DNA from: Phytophthora hibernalis
Lineage: Eukaryota; Oomycota; Peronosporomycetes; Peronosporales; Peronosporaceae
NCBI GenBank assembly: GCA_012656075.1
Contig: JAAKBF010000374.1
Coordinates: forward strand, 372,001-436,000
Reading direction: 5' to 3'
DNA: 64,000 bases
A model generated the notes under the pieces. It saw only the letters and a program-made list of their open reading frames with translations. It made no database searches and had not been told where the DNA came from. The translations under genes and the position numbers were made by a program. Shown here one piece after another: positions 47,117-59,200 of this stretch (position 1 is its first letter; each line of letters opens with the position of its first letter).

Positions 47117-48790
47117 ATGGCGGGGCTTGTGGAGAGGCTCGTGAACCTCGTGGGGCGGTACGTCTTGTGCTGCTGTTGTGTACCCCTCTATCTACCTTCT
47201 AACATACCCCTTATTTCTCCATGCAGTGCCTTTTATTCGGACGAGCATGTCGTGGTGCTTAGCGCGTTAATCCGAGAAAATTCATGAAGGTCTGGCGTTC
47301 TACTGTCATAATTGTGAATTTTCTTATTTGCTAACTTTATTCATTTATTGTTATATTGTAACAGGACGATGAGATGGGGAATGCTGTCAACTTACAGACA
47401 CGTCAAGTGCGCAAGATCATGAATGAACTGCATCAGGACCATCTCGTCTGCGAGTAAGAGAGTACCCACCACTTTTTTTATTTTGTGATGCTCACTGTTA
47501 TTGTTATTTTTTATTTTCTGAAATTTTTTGATAGGGAGGCGCTGAACGACAAGAAGCTGGGCGGCAGCTCGTCCACGTCGTACTGGTACATTGACTACAA
47601 GTACTTTGTGGACGTGGTACAGTACCGACTGTACCTGATGCACGAGCACTTGAAAGACAGTGAGCAGCTGGAGATTGAGAGACAAACTTTTCAGTGCAGT
47701 GACCCGGAGTGTGGACGAGAGTATACGGCCTTAGAGGCACAGCTGCTGCTCATGCCGGGACAGTTCCAGTTCCGCTGTGGCCACTGTAACGAGTTGCTGC
47801 TGGAATGTGACAATAACGACAGACTGTTGCGGATCCAGAACTTGCAGCGCAAGTTTAAGGACCAGATGAACAAGCAGAACGGCATGCACGAAGGCATCTA
47901 CGAGGTGCTGCGCCGTATCGGTGACTTTGTGAAGGAAGGTCACGCTCTACCTAACAATCTGCCCAGCGACAACCGAGCTGCGGGACTTGGGGGCAATAGC
48001 GCACGCTCCGGAACGGCCAATGGAGGGCCGAGGCGGAGGAGGTGGCGGCGGTGGCAATCGAGGCGACGAACAGAACAGCCAGTCGTATTTGTATCCGTAC
48101 GGCTCACAGGACCAGGAGATTATCGTGGATATCGCCGGCAACGACCAGGCGGAGGACGATTATTTGGCCAGCAGAGAGAGGAAAGAGGACAAGGAGGCGG
48201 CCAACCAGCAGGTTGCAGCACCACGTGCGCTGCCAGAGTTCTTGCAGGGTAGTTCCATTAGTGGCCACATGGCGGCCAAACACTTGCAGGCTGCTGCTGC
48301 TGCAGCGGAAGAGCAAGCCATTCCCATGGAAACTAGCATCCAGGGCGTGGATCCGCTCGCCCTGAGTGAAATGACCGAGGAGCAACGACAGGAAGCGTTT
48401 AAGCGAGCCTACATGGCCGAGCTGGAACGCTATAACGAAGAGAACCACGAAGGAGAGGAGGTGCAGGTACAGGTTGATAAGCAGGGTTGGGATGCAGAGA
48501 TGAATGGTGATGCCATGGATGAGGAAGAGCTGGAAGACGTGGAGTGGGAGTGGTGTACGGACGACGAAGGAGACAGCAACGACGTCGAGGTCACGGTCAA
48601 CGGCCAGCCCAAACGGTTGGACGGCGTGGATGACGAAGATCTGCTGAACATGACGGAGGACGAGTTCCTGGTAAGTTTACCTCGATTTGTACTTTGTCGA
48701 AACGCGAGGCTGAGAATTATATGGATTGACTTTTGCTGTGTACAGAGCTGCTACCGGATGTGCCTAACCGAGAATGGCGCGTCTCAATAA
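47117..48790 (+). CDS. GTF2E1: Transcription initiation factor TFIIE, alpha subunit
   Basis: Recruits and regulates TFIIH at RNA polymerase II promoters. Five exons: 47117-47157, 47227-47289, 47365-47453, 47535-48670 and 48746-48790. A winged-helix N-terminus (RQVRKIMNELHQDHLVCE, then YWYIDYKYFVDVVQYRLYLM) is followed by the zinc ribbon (FQCSDPECGREYTALEAQL, then RCGHCNELLLEC). A Gly-rich linker and an acidic C-terminus (DMDEEELEDVEWEW-type) close with NMTEDEFL and a short last exon. About 450 residues, normal for the family. Two single-base frame changes: the T run at 47279-47282 and the G run at 48025-48027. The last-exon sequence YRMCLTEN recurs, inverted, at about 63 kb. Confidence 0.9.
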
Positions 48791-48985
48791 CCTGAGAAAC
48801 TTGTATAATTGGTGCGAAGCAGAGCAGATGGATCCATCTACGGAAGCAATTAGAAACAAATGAATGGTAAGTGAAACAAAAGGTTCCTGTTTATGACCTT
48901 CGTAAGTGAAACGCTGCCGCTACTTCTACTATGGATACCCCTGTTCATCGTCAACAAAGACCCCTTTCGAGCCGCGGGGGCACGA
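48755..48985. repeat. TFIIE tail plus gene X tail, inverted copy of 62805-63015
   Basis: In the plus orientation this segment matches the reverse complement of about 62805-63015 along its whole length. It begins with TACCGGATGTGCCTAACCGA and passes through GAGAAACTTGTATA. It ends with the antisense of gene X's last codons and 3' flank (GACGATGAAC). Similarity is about 70-80 percent by eye with short gaps. Confidence 0.75.
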
Positions 48986-49210
48986 ATTCCTTGCTGAACC
49001 TTCGCAAGCTCGTAAATTACTTCAACACGACACGTAAAAAAAGAGGACAAAAGAAAAAAAGACCTTCTTCGACGTCTTCACCTGGCGGTGTGGTGGCTCT
49101 TTTCTTCCTGCTCACCCTAAGCTGCTCGCAATCCACGCGATGCAGGCAGGTAAAAGTTGACTTCTTTTCATCATCACTTCCGACAGAACTGAGCTGTGCA
49201 CCAATTTCGA

Positions 49211-51308
49211 TCACGCGCGCTTCAACCGTTTTTCGCCCACTCTCGAACTGGTCTCATCATACATGTCGTATGCCAACGCGACCGCTCGAATACAAATGTC
49301 GGTGTGTACTTGTTTGGAATAAAACGCAGGTTCCAGAACATGCGTGCGAAATGAGCCTGCATTCACTGGAAGATCGAAAACCCTTATCACATCAACTGGA
49401 ACCACAAAGCACACCTTCACTTTGTGAAGCCAAATCAGCGGTGATGTCGTTAAGCGGGACAGCACATCCTTGAAAAATCGACCTTGAATGAATGGGTCTT
49501 TGATCGCGTCACCTGGACAAAGCGAACAAACATCTTCGAGGGATAACCCGCCTGTTTTGCGTTGACATCCGGTTGGTCCATCGCCTTTAACTCAACAAAA
49601 ACAGCGTCGTACCCGCCTTGGTTCCACTTGTCAGGTGCAAGCCACTGTCGTGGTGAATGCAAAGGTACATGTATGGCTCTACTGGGATCGAAACGTGCCA
49701 CCTTGATCGTTGCCGACAATTCATCCTCGCAAATTTCTCCATTGCAAAAGATGAAGCACTGAGCGCCTCCGTGGGTAAGCCAGGAAAAGAACCACATATC
49801 AAATAAGTGCCCATCCATCGCGGGATTCATCGCAAGACACCGTGCGAGAGCTTGCAGTTTGCTCGGACCAATGCTCAAAGCAATTTCTCTCGCCACAAAA
49901 CCACTTACGATACAAGGTTTTGATGCACCTACTTGGTTCTCCGGGTACCATGACAACAATCGATTTACGGCACCTGCGGAAGAATGCCCAACTGTTCCTT
50001 CAAGATATGCTGTAATATCTGATGTCGCGCTAAGCGCAGAATCCAACGACTCCACCGCTTCCTCAGTGCTGACATCAAACATCATTCGCGCACTCCCTCC
50101 AACAATATAGAACTTCTGGTTCAGCAACTCCATCCTTTTATCCACCGTCACCGTACTTGCCACAGTAAACATTGGCCTCACATGCTCAAAAAATCGTCAT
50201 TTGCTAGTGCTTCTTGGTAGTCGCCCAGCGTCCACGAAGGTAACTTGAACATTTGCTGCGCCTTGATTTGCCCTTGGACGGCAGTAGGGTTCGTAGCTGA
50301 TGAAATTGACATGCTCACTAAGTTGCTTGGCAGGTTCGACGGAATTTTACGATAGATGTCGGGACGCCAATCCGTCCCCATTGACACCATCGAGCAAACA
50401 ATCACTAAACGACGGCGTTCTAGATTTTCTAGGCGCTATATTCCACATGCGTTCAGCGCAGGCTGGTGAATACCATCCTTCACGTACCCATCAAAGAATA
50501 TGATTGTGTAGTCATCCAACGATGCCAAGACAGCAGTTAACTTCGAGGGTTCAAAATAACACGTTCGCTTCTCATCCGCTCCGCTAAACAGAATGCAATA
50601 CAATGCCATCCCCACCTCCTTTTCGCAATGAATCCACAAGACACTCCACTTTTTCTCGTCTAACTCGTCGCCAGACCGCTTCAGAGAGCAGACAAATGCG
50701 AACGCTGCGCACGACTTGCCCGTTCCAGGCGGACCCACGATCCAGAGCAACGCGTATGATTGCACAACAGACGCCCTAAGCGCCTCCCATTCCTGTTGAA
50801 CCTCTCGTCGCTGAAAGAGCTCCAGACCATCTTCTTCAACGTAAAGACCGCTGCCCTGAGCATACGCTTTCGGAATGCGAATGACGGGATTCTGCGCGTC
50901 AATGGTGAGGAATGGGCATTTCGTGGCGGCCAACTTCCACACAGGAGCCATCACCTTCGCCAGCACATGAATTTGCTTCGACGTTGGGGGCAGCTCGTTG
51001 TAATCTCTCAATGCGTCCAAACTGAGCCACGAACTCCGATCTTCACGCCCTGAATCAGCGATTCTCGTAAAAATTTCGGGGCGCACCCCGCCCTCCTTCA
51101 GTTCCTGCACAGCTGGGTCGTTAGAAGGCAACCACGCACCGTCCTTTATCGCCAGGAAGAGCCCCAGCTGGTCTGCATCAATCTTGATCTTGTTTGGCTT
51201 CTCCTCCTTGATCGCCTTTTTCAGGAGAGCCACCGTCATCCAGTCTCTGATGACGATGGAGATCACACTCCCTTCTCCGATGATGAGACAGTTTAGCACC
51301 AATACCAT
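49211..51308 (-). CDS. Crinkler (CRN) effector with P-loop NTPase domain, broken
   Basis: Starts at ATG 51308. The ubiquitin-like CRN header is clear: MVLVLNCLIIGEGSV, then DADQLGLFLAIKDG (LFLAK motif, here LFLAI), then QIHVLAKV before the domain boundary (HVLVxxP-like). A P-loop NTPase follows (IVGPPGTGKS) with a Walker-B-like IIFFDG. The C-terminal CRN domain runs to the stop at 49211. About 700 residues. Breaks: an in-frame TAG at 50436-50438, a frame change at the A run 50188-50193, and another near 49509-49514. The two frame changes fit the window-wide indel pattern; the nonsense codon does not, so this copy may be a pseudogene. CRNs are intracellular host-targeted proteins, often nuclear. 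No signal peptide is obvious. Confidence 0.85.
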
Positions 51309-51536
51309 CTTTAGTAAAGATTCTTTACATGTTTTCGGAATGAGAATTGGAATCGATGTATTATTATACACAATGGACTTAAATTTCGTACTTAATCCAA
51401 CGGAAACAGTAAATCGTAACCTTTTGTAACCCTTTTTAGCTCCAAAACTTGTATAATAACGTTAGCTCCATGGGAGCTAATTCGCGCTCCATATATTTAA
51501 GAACTATTAATAAAGGGTACTCTTCAAATAAATAAT

Positions 51537-51605
51537 TTATGTACTGCGGATACCCCGACAAGTTACCCCTTTGTGGTTGTGCCTGATGGAGGTGATATCC
51601 CAGCA
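51537..51605 (-). repeat. Fragment of gene X C-terminus
   Basis: The minus strand reads ITSIRHNHKG, identical to gene X near its end, and shares GGCACAACCACAAAGGGGT (19 bases). It then diverges and rejoins at GTATCCGCAGTA. Same orientation as the tail fragment at 48830-48985, on the other side of the CRN gene. Confidence 0.75.
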
Positions 51606-52245
51606 TGAATCTCCAACATTCTGTTCGTCTTCGTACTGCGCTCGATACTTCACAGACGACAGCGCATCAGATGAATAACCGACGCAATACCGTAGCTGCC
51701 TCTTTCGACGAGATTGATCGCTGCGCTTTCGTCTCGGCCATTGTCGACCACTGGAAGTCAACTTGCACGTTTTCTTTGCATGAAATCATCGTTTTGAACT
51801 GCAACGGCGACGAACTGTTCCGTTCGATTGGTGCCAGCAGCACACGCCCACCCTTGGTGGAGCTTATGACCGTTATCTGCGGGGTCGCGTCTGTAACCGG
51901 GGAGGCGCGTCCCGGTCGTTCGCAGCAACCACGAACGCGTTCAGGTTATCCATGTCCCAACTCAATATGAAGCCCGGCAACACAGGTAGGGCGATTCGTG
52001 TCGTGACGAACTACGGCTCGCTGCCGTACAAACTGTCGCGGTGCCGTACCTGATCAGCGTGGTCGTGCTTTTTGTGACGATCAAGTGCAAGCTGGAGGCC
52101 TGCGGGGTGCACGTATACATCGACAAGACGAGCAACTTCCCGTCCGAAGACGAATAACTTCCGTCCGGAGCGCAAATACAACTTCTTGGTGGGTCTGTTC
52201 GTGATCTGGGTGGTGCTGTGTGGCAACTTTCCTGTGCTCAAGTGA
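51606..52245 (+). pseudogene. Fragmented membrane-protein C-terminus
   Basis: Consecutive plus-strand frames (to TGA 52245) read as one protein end. A soluble part includes FSLHEIIVLNCNGDELFRSI, then NYGSLPYKLS. A helix follows (YLISVVVLFVTIKC), a short loop (VYIDKTSNFPSED) and a last helix (NFLVGLFVIWVVLCGNF). Frame changes near 51925, 52030 and 52155 interrupt it. 51990-52080 is homologous to the reverse complement of 63035-63130. I do not recognise the family and no 5' half is present, so this is a fragment. Confidence 0.45.
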
Positions 52246-52565
52246 AGGTAAGCAGGTAATATTGGGATGAAGATCGTTGCTCGTTCCAACACATGACTTT
52301 CTTTCGCCTGGCACTTATGAACTTTGTATCTCTTTTGAACACGACACACTGTTGATAAATGGAGAGATAACATTCTGGTCGCCTTTAAGTGGCTTGAGAC
52401 CTCTACGGGAGCTAAAAGCTGGGTGCTTCCTCAAAACTTCCACGACACAACGGCGTCTCGCCATATTCACATCAATCCTGCAAAACTTGTTCATACTTGG
52501 CTAAGATTCGGCTCTTCCAAGCTGTAGACGGCTTCATAAAAATTCTTCCGCGGTAGTGTACCTGA
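52246..52565. other. Intergenic
   Basis: 320 bp between the fragment and the 3' end of the transporter. Nothing recognised. Confidence 0.4.
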
Positions 52566-54453
52566 TCACTTGGTGTCGTTCAGCAGCGCCAGCAGGTTCA
52601 CCGTACCAGCATAGGCGACGAGGCCAACGAACAGCACGGTGATAGCGATGCCAGCCGGACGACTGTACTCTCCGTACGTTCGCATCTCCTGGGCCTCAAG
52701 CTTCTGGCGCGGTAATAAATAGAGGATAGGTACCAGCGCCAGCAGATTGATCGCGCAGTTCGCCATCACGAACGAAAGCACCTGCGTACGCGTTTCGGTG
52801 GAGTCCTCGCCAATTACGTCGTCTGTGAGCGTACTCGACGTACTCATGTAGTCCGAGAACGTCAAGATCGTCATGTTGATCAGAATGTTGTACGAAGTCA
52901 CGAGTCCGGTGGTCGCACCCTCCAGACAGTTCTCCGTAACCTCCACGATCGGCAGCGTCGTCACCAGCATCACAGCAGCGCGTGATACCCTAAAAGTGAT
53001 GAAATCGCCATGGTGTACCATGCGCTGCGGACACTATCGAAAATTGTTGGGATTGCTGTAACCAGGTTCACCACCACGCCGAGCAGCAAGCCTCCGACGG
53101 AGATGCGCACCCAGCTATAGTTAAACAGCGTGAGCTGGAACATGAAGATCGACACTAGCGTAACGATCTCCTTGGGGATCTCGCCTACGCGCTTGGCATC
53201 GGGCGACGCGTCCGCCCAGTACAGCACGGCTTCGTCCACAAAGTTGAACCTGAACGAAGCCAGGAACACTGAGAAGCAGACGAACAGGACGATGCGCCAT
53301 ACCGCCTCTTGCTGCAAAATACTCCAGAGCTGATGCGCCAGAGACGAGCGATCCACCGAGTCCACCTTGAGTTGTCTTGGCTCCTCGTCAAGTCGAAACA
53401 GAACCGCAGGAATGGGCACCAACGTCACCAACGCCATGATCAAGATAATGACCTTCATCGAAATCACCGCCTCGGTCGAATCTGAGGCCTCGTCGTACCC
53501 CACCACCAGCGATATTACAATATCTGCCAGAAGCGTAGCGGACTCTTGGGTCAGTAGATATTGTACTAGCAGTGTACCTCGCTCATGGATTGGCTCGCGT
53601 TGAGACAACTCGACCAAAAAGGCGAACGCAGCTACCGATGCCACCGTCACACCTAAAGCGGCCGCCATCATGAGTAAAACGTACACGACACCTCCGTAGA
53701 ACGTACGAGCGCCAGGGTTCATCAATCCGTTGCTGTCGTCGATCAACGCCACGATCACAAGCGCCATCAACGCGACATAGGCGAGAATCCAGCCGCCCAG
53801 CATGTACGACTTGCGATGGAAGCTCCAGATCGGATAAAAGTCCGACAGCAACCCGATGAAGAAGCTCACAACGCCCGGTAGCTTCAAAAACCTCAACGTC
53901 GCCGTGCACTGGTCGCTGTTGAAGCTCAAATAAACACAAAGCAGCGGCTGGAAGGCGTCGGCCAGGAACGGGAGCATGAAACCCGTAGCTGCAGCTGAGA
54001 TGGCCAATCCACAGTAAGGTTGCGAGAAGAGCTCGGCCAACGCTCCTGCTCGTAAACTGCCGTACAGTAAATGGTTAAAAAACCTGTGGGTGGAGCTGTA
54101 GCAGCTCGTCTCCTCTCTGACGGGTGTAGCACCTCCTGCAGTAGCTGAATAGACGGTGGAGCAGAACTTGACCTGCCGCCCACTACTGGGATGTCCGAGT
54201 CCACCCACGTCCTGTCAAAAGCCACCGAGTGTTTTTGTCCTTTATTGCTGGTATTTGTAGCTGCTCTGGAGCGAGGACTGACACTCAGTACGTCGTCCAG
54301 GTCTGTGGGTGTAGAGGAGTGTACACGAAGCTCTCTGGGCACCTGGAGACCGTAGACGTCGTCTCCTGCTCCTGCTCCTCGGTCCCAGTCGTAGGCAGAG
54401 AAGGAACCTTCCGAGATGAAGCTGTAGCTCTTGGAGGACCGTTCACTCTGCAT
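52566..54453 (-). CDS. Folate-biopterin transporter (FBT)-type membrane transporter
   Basis: Starts at ATG 54453; about 625 residues in three frames. A Ser-rich cytosolic N-terminus (about 90 residues) is followed by about 12 transmembrane helices. The family signature between helices 2 and 3 is visible (GLLSDFYPIWSFHRKSYMLGGW), with later AAALGVTVASVAAFAFLVEL and the EGATTGLVTSYNIL helix. Oomycetes have greatly expanded FBT-like families within the MFS superfamily; substrates are mostly unknown (folates or pterins in characterised members). Frame changes at the A run 54077-54082 and the C run 52988-52990, each one base. Strongly conserved on either side, so most likely functional. Confidence 0.8.
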
Positions 54454-55594
54454 GGTATTGGCTTCTAACTGTAGACAACAGTTAGTCTTTTAAGACTTAC
54501 CGGTAAAACTAGTGCGTTTGATAGCGGAAGAGCGGGAGCTTACAGTGGAGTTTCGTATGGGCTTGAATCGCCCGAATAGGGAGTAGCAGGAGGAGGAAGT
54601 GACGCTCTAATGGGGACTGGGAATTGCACGCAACGCTGCCTTGTCATGAACTGGAGGAGTCAAGTCTCAAGTGAGCGGGCACAAGTCGCAGCTTTTGTTT
54701 GTTTCGGTCCGACTCGAGCTGGCGCTAATGAGAGGCATAGTAGAAAAAGGGTGGACGCCATTTAGTATGGGCGTTTGTATGCCGGGAAAAAATATGCTGA
54801 ACCCATGCCGCAATTACACGACGAGCGGTCAAGCACCACCTTTGGGCAACACGTTTTGGCTGGGACTTTTGCTGGCAGTCAACAAGTTGATGGTTTGTAC
54901 TGTAGTGCCGTGAAGGAAGCGGGTGAGGGCTTGAGAAATTGCAGAGAATGAATGCCCGTTCCAATGCATTTGGTGCTGGCATTGAGGCTGCGAACTTCAT
55001 GTTGTGCACTGGCGAAATGGCACATCTCGCGTTTTCTCGCTGATGTGTGGCTTGGCGTGCTTTGCTGCATGTTCTCATGAGCGAGAACTTCGGTGTGCAT
55101 GCATTACTGTACACTCAACCACGGAGTTGTGGGGTGTTGGCCGAGCGTTCGCAACGCTCCAGTTATTATTGAGCGAGTTACACACGTACCCGCCGACGAC
55201 GAACAGTCTGTTCAACAGAGGGCAATTTGAAGGAAAAGGCATCGCTCGACTTGTCCACCAGCATGGAGAGGCATACGCCATTGTCATGGCTCAGGGGCTC
55301 CGTCAAGAATCCTGGCGTTTGGCAAAGCTTGGCAAAGAACTTCTGAAGGTTGGAGCTGCTGGAGCTTAGACAACACTTCGCATCACCACAATTGTAGGCT
55401 GGGTTCTTGGTTAAGTATACATGAACATGTATTTTTGAATTTGAAAAGCTGGAGTAGAGGTCCTCTATAATCACATATATATAGGTTTTTACAATTATCA
55501 GTTGTTGCAAGAAGTTCCCTCACCTTACAAATATCAAGTCAAACTACTAGTTTTCAAACGCATTGCCAACCGCACATCGCTCCACTAGCTGCTC
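54454..55594. other. Intergenic
   Basis: About 1.1 kb between the divergent transporter and LRR genes. Short overlapping ORFs only (e.g. 54725-55114, minus); none has a domain or consistent coding character. Confidence 0.45.
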
Positions 55595-56142
55595 ATGCTC
55601 CGCCGTTCCGTCCCGCGGCTCCTGCTGCGATTCCAGCGCCGCAACTTCTCAGACAGCTCCGCCTCCATCTCGGCTACATCCCTCCGCGAAATCGCGCGCT
55701 TCGAGCTCTCGTCGAGCAGCTACAGCTGCGCAAGTCCGGCGACTTGGTGTGTCGCCAGCTCATGTGCGAGCACGTGGGCGACGCCTGCGCCTGCCGCTTG
55801 GCTTTGGCGCTGGAGCGCGTGCCCCGACTGCGGCGCCTGAGTCTGGCCGACAACCAGCTGCGCGCGCTGCCCGACGCCGTGTTCGCGCTGCGGCGACTGC
55901 AGGCGCTCGACGTGCAGCGCAACCGCCTGTCTGCGCTGTCCGCGGACGTGCAGCAGCTGTCGAAGCTCGAGACGCTGGACGTGAGTCACAACGCGCTCAA
56001 GACGCTGCCGGTGGTGCAGCTGGAGACGCTGCAGAAGCTGCAGACGCTGCGGGTGGCCGGCAATCCGGAACTTATCCGGACGCTGCAGAGCGGAGAACTC
56101 GAGTTGTCGGACGAGTTGAGACACAAGATCGTGATAGAGTAG
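55595..56142 (+). CDS. Small leucine-rich-repeat protein, possibly mitochondrial
   Basis: Starts at ATG 55595 (MLRRSVPRLLLRFQRRNFS), an Arg-rich amphipathic start like a mitochondrial presequence. A helical region follows, then four LRRs of 23 residues type: RLRRLSLADNQLRALPDAV, RLQALDVQRNRLSAL, KLETLDVSHNALKTLP and KLQTLRVAGNPEL. About 182 residues. A single-base change near 55694-55701 separates the first frame from the LRR frame. LRRs bind partner proteins; no catalytic domain. Mitochondrial targeting is inferred only from composition. Confidence 0.65.
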
Positions 56143-56258
56143 AGAGTGGGTAATAGGCTGCGTTTTCGTGCTTACAGGCTTCGTGGTTCGGTACAGGGTG
56201 AAGAAGGAGGTGGAATGGGGAACGGTGCTAATATTTCGAGGTGGATGGGGACTAGTGG

Positions 56259-59200
56259 CTAAATCTTGGGCAGTATGACGCTGGAGCCGGAGTTGTCGCT
56301 GCCGAGGCGATGTTGCGAGGAATCCTTGCGGCCGTTGGTGTTGAGGCTGCGGGTACTGTTCATCATTGACGACGTGCTGTGGTTGTTGTCGTGGTTCAAC
56401 GTACGACTTGGCCGACGAACCACGGAATTGGGGAAGGCGCTTTCGACGTGCGTCGCGCTATGGAGGTGCTGCTGTCGGTGTTGCTTCCAGCGTTGGTACC
56501 GAGCCCGAAGACAGCATGTCCGCGGTTGCTGAGCGCACGCGCTATGAGTGCACGACCTGTGGGCCTCTTTTTCACAGGCGAGGGCATCCTCATCTCGCTT
56601 CCAGTATCGCCGTCGTCAGCACTTGCTGGTCCAGCAATGGATCTCGCGCCGGATCCGATGGTAGATTTCCGGGCGTTGCTGCTTTGTCGTGCTCGCGCTG
56701 AGTGTCCACCCTCGTGGTCGTTTTCATTCAGGTCTCCAGAATCATCTCCGATTGCCATGGCAATAGCATCCGATAAGTCGCTTGCGCTGCTTCCTGCTGA
56801 CCCAGCTGGACCCATCAAAGCGGTCGCTAGCTTGGCGAAGCGAGAATTCTCCAGCCGCAACAAGCACTTGGCTGAACGCACCTGGAGGATCTGGAAGCGC
56901 CCATACAGTTTGTCTTGAATTGTGGCGCCTAAAGGAGGAACCACTGGAGCAAGGACCGCCAAGAAGGTGCGCGGTTCTGCAGGCATAAATCGCGTATCAT
57001 CGATGGCCGAGCTGCGGAAGTCCCAGCAGACGGGTAGGGGCGTCTCGAAACGCAGTGTCGTGCTTCCCGGCAAAAAGACCCAATCCTTTTCGGTGGCAGC
57101 GCGGAATACAGGTAGCGCTAGTGGCATTGCTGCCGCTAAGCGATCGACGCGCTGAATGCCTGCAGGGTCGAGCTCGAACATAGCCAGCAAAGCCGTCACG
57201 ACTCCGGCCTCCATCAAGTTGTCCATCTCTTCAAACTCACGCCGAATTGGCTGATCGGAGCCATCGCTTTCCTGTGCTTGGATCATGGCAAGACGCTCTT
57301 TGATGCGGTGTTTGATGTGAGCAAGTGCTACTGCACAAGCCGGTGCCATATCGCTTCCACCGTCCGTGGAAAGTCTGATGATCAACGGCACTACACCGCT
57401 TATCACCATTGCATCCAAGCCGCGCAAGCCTTCGCTTTCTCTCAGCTTTTCAACATCACCCTCAACACTGACATCGTCGTCCTCTTCGATGCTGACACGG
57501 CAAGATGTGAGATTGTAGAACGCCAATATGACGTGCTTGCTTGCCTGTATCTGTCGGCGACCAGGACAGCACGTATTCACGATGGTACTGAGCAACGGTA
57601 CGAGGCGCACGTCGCGCATAAGCATCAGGCATACGGACTCTCCCTGAGTTGACAGTGCGCGCAGGATGACAGCGCATCGTTCGGCCATGTCTTGGCGAGC
57701 TTCGTGTACTTTCTTACTTGCTGCGTCTTCACCCGGAGGTGGAGATTTGTTTCCGAGATCAAGCGCGCGTGCTACCACATCCAATGCTCCGTCCGCTATC
57801 ACAGTCTCCCCAGATTTCTCGCACCGAGCAAGTTGGCTCAGCGCGTAGATCGAGGCACGAAGTGAGGCTTGAGAAGCTGGCACGGGGCTTTCGGTACCTG
57901 CTGTGGCTTCAGTTATCTCGCGAAGAACCCGCACAGCACCCGTGGCGATAAGCTCGGGCCAATGCAACGAGTCTTCACACAAAACTGCAATTATCGCGGC
58001 GCAAACATCACCAACTTTTTGTGAGCATCGGAGTGTTTGAGGCCGGCACAGCAACGTTGGAACGAGCCCGTGAGTAAGCAATGCACGCCGGTGTCGCGTG
58101 TGGAAAGTCAAGTTACTCAGGGTCTGTACACATGCCAGCGTCATCGCCTCGCCTTCTTGGTCATTGCTGTCACCTTGTCGTTCGCAGCTCGCATCTGCAG
58201 CAAGTACCCGAATAATCTGCGGCACCGCGCCAGCTTCCTCGATGCGGTCGTGTAATGCTTGGAAGCACGATATGTTGCAGAGCGCGTTGAGCGTGTACTC
58301 GTGCTGCTGTCGCTGCTCCTGTTCCAGTCCTACGTTTTCAGTTTCTGCGTCAAGTGGTGCTAGTAAAAGCTTTTTCGTAAGCACGTCCACGAGTCCAAGG
58401 GCTGCCATGGCTTCACAGTTGGCGCGATATGCTGATAGGAAATATAATGCAGCGGCGCAGGTGTGTCGTGTGAGTGGATCAGCGTGCTCGCATAGCACGA
58501 GGAGCGCAACAAGTGCCCCGCTTTCTACCAGTCTCACTGCCATGCTCGAAGGACCACCTGAAGCCGTCGAGTCAGTGGCAGGCACGGCCTTCTTTCCAGC
58601 TGGAGGTTTGGGCTCTGAGGCCAAGTTGGTCAGGCAGGCAGCAAGCTTGCGATGGATTTCCTGGCTACTGAACTCCATTTCGCACAGCTTGGTGATCACC
58701 TGGGCGACTTTGAGCTCCATGAGTGTCTCCGCAAGCGCTGGATCACAGCTGAGGTTGTAGAGAGCTGTGACACACAGAGTGCGAATTTCGACGCTTTCGA
58801 GTCGTGCAAGTTTCACCAGCGCATACAACACGCCGTCCTTGATGTGTGCTGCGCGTAGTTCGTCGTGCGTGAGCAGGTTGAACAGTGCGCGGGCACAGAT
58901 TTCCTTGGTGGAATCACTATTGATGCGCAGCAAGGCATTCACGATGAAGTCGGGTACGGTGCCTTCCTTCCAGACGTGACGAACACCCACGGGTTTTGCA
59001 GCTGGGGGCTCGACAGCTAGGTTGCACAGGGCGACGGCCGAGTAGATTTGGATGTCCTCCACGCCGCAACGCATCATCAGAGTGAGTGCTGGATACAGCT
59101 CGGCACAACGCGAGAGCTGGACGCGATGCGTAGCACTAGATGCGAGTTTGGCGAACGCGATTGCACACGTGAGCGTTGTGGGGGATATGAAGAGGCTGAC

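Noticed and set aside
54725..55114. Minus-strand ORF of 129 residues
   Set aside because: Composition unlike a real protein and overlapping alternative frames.
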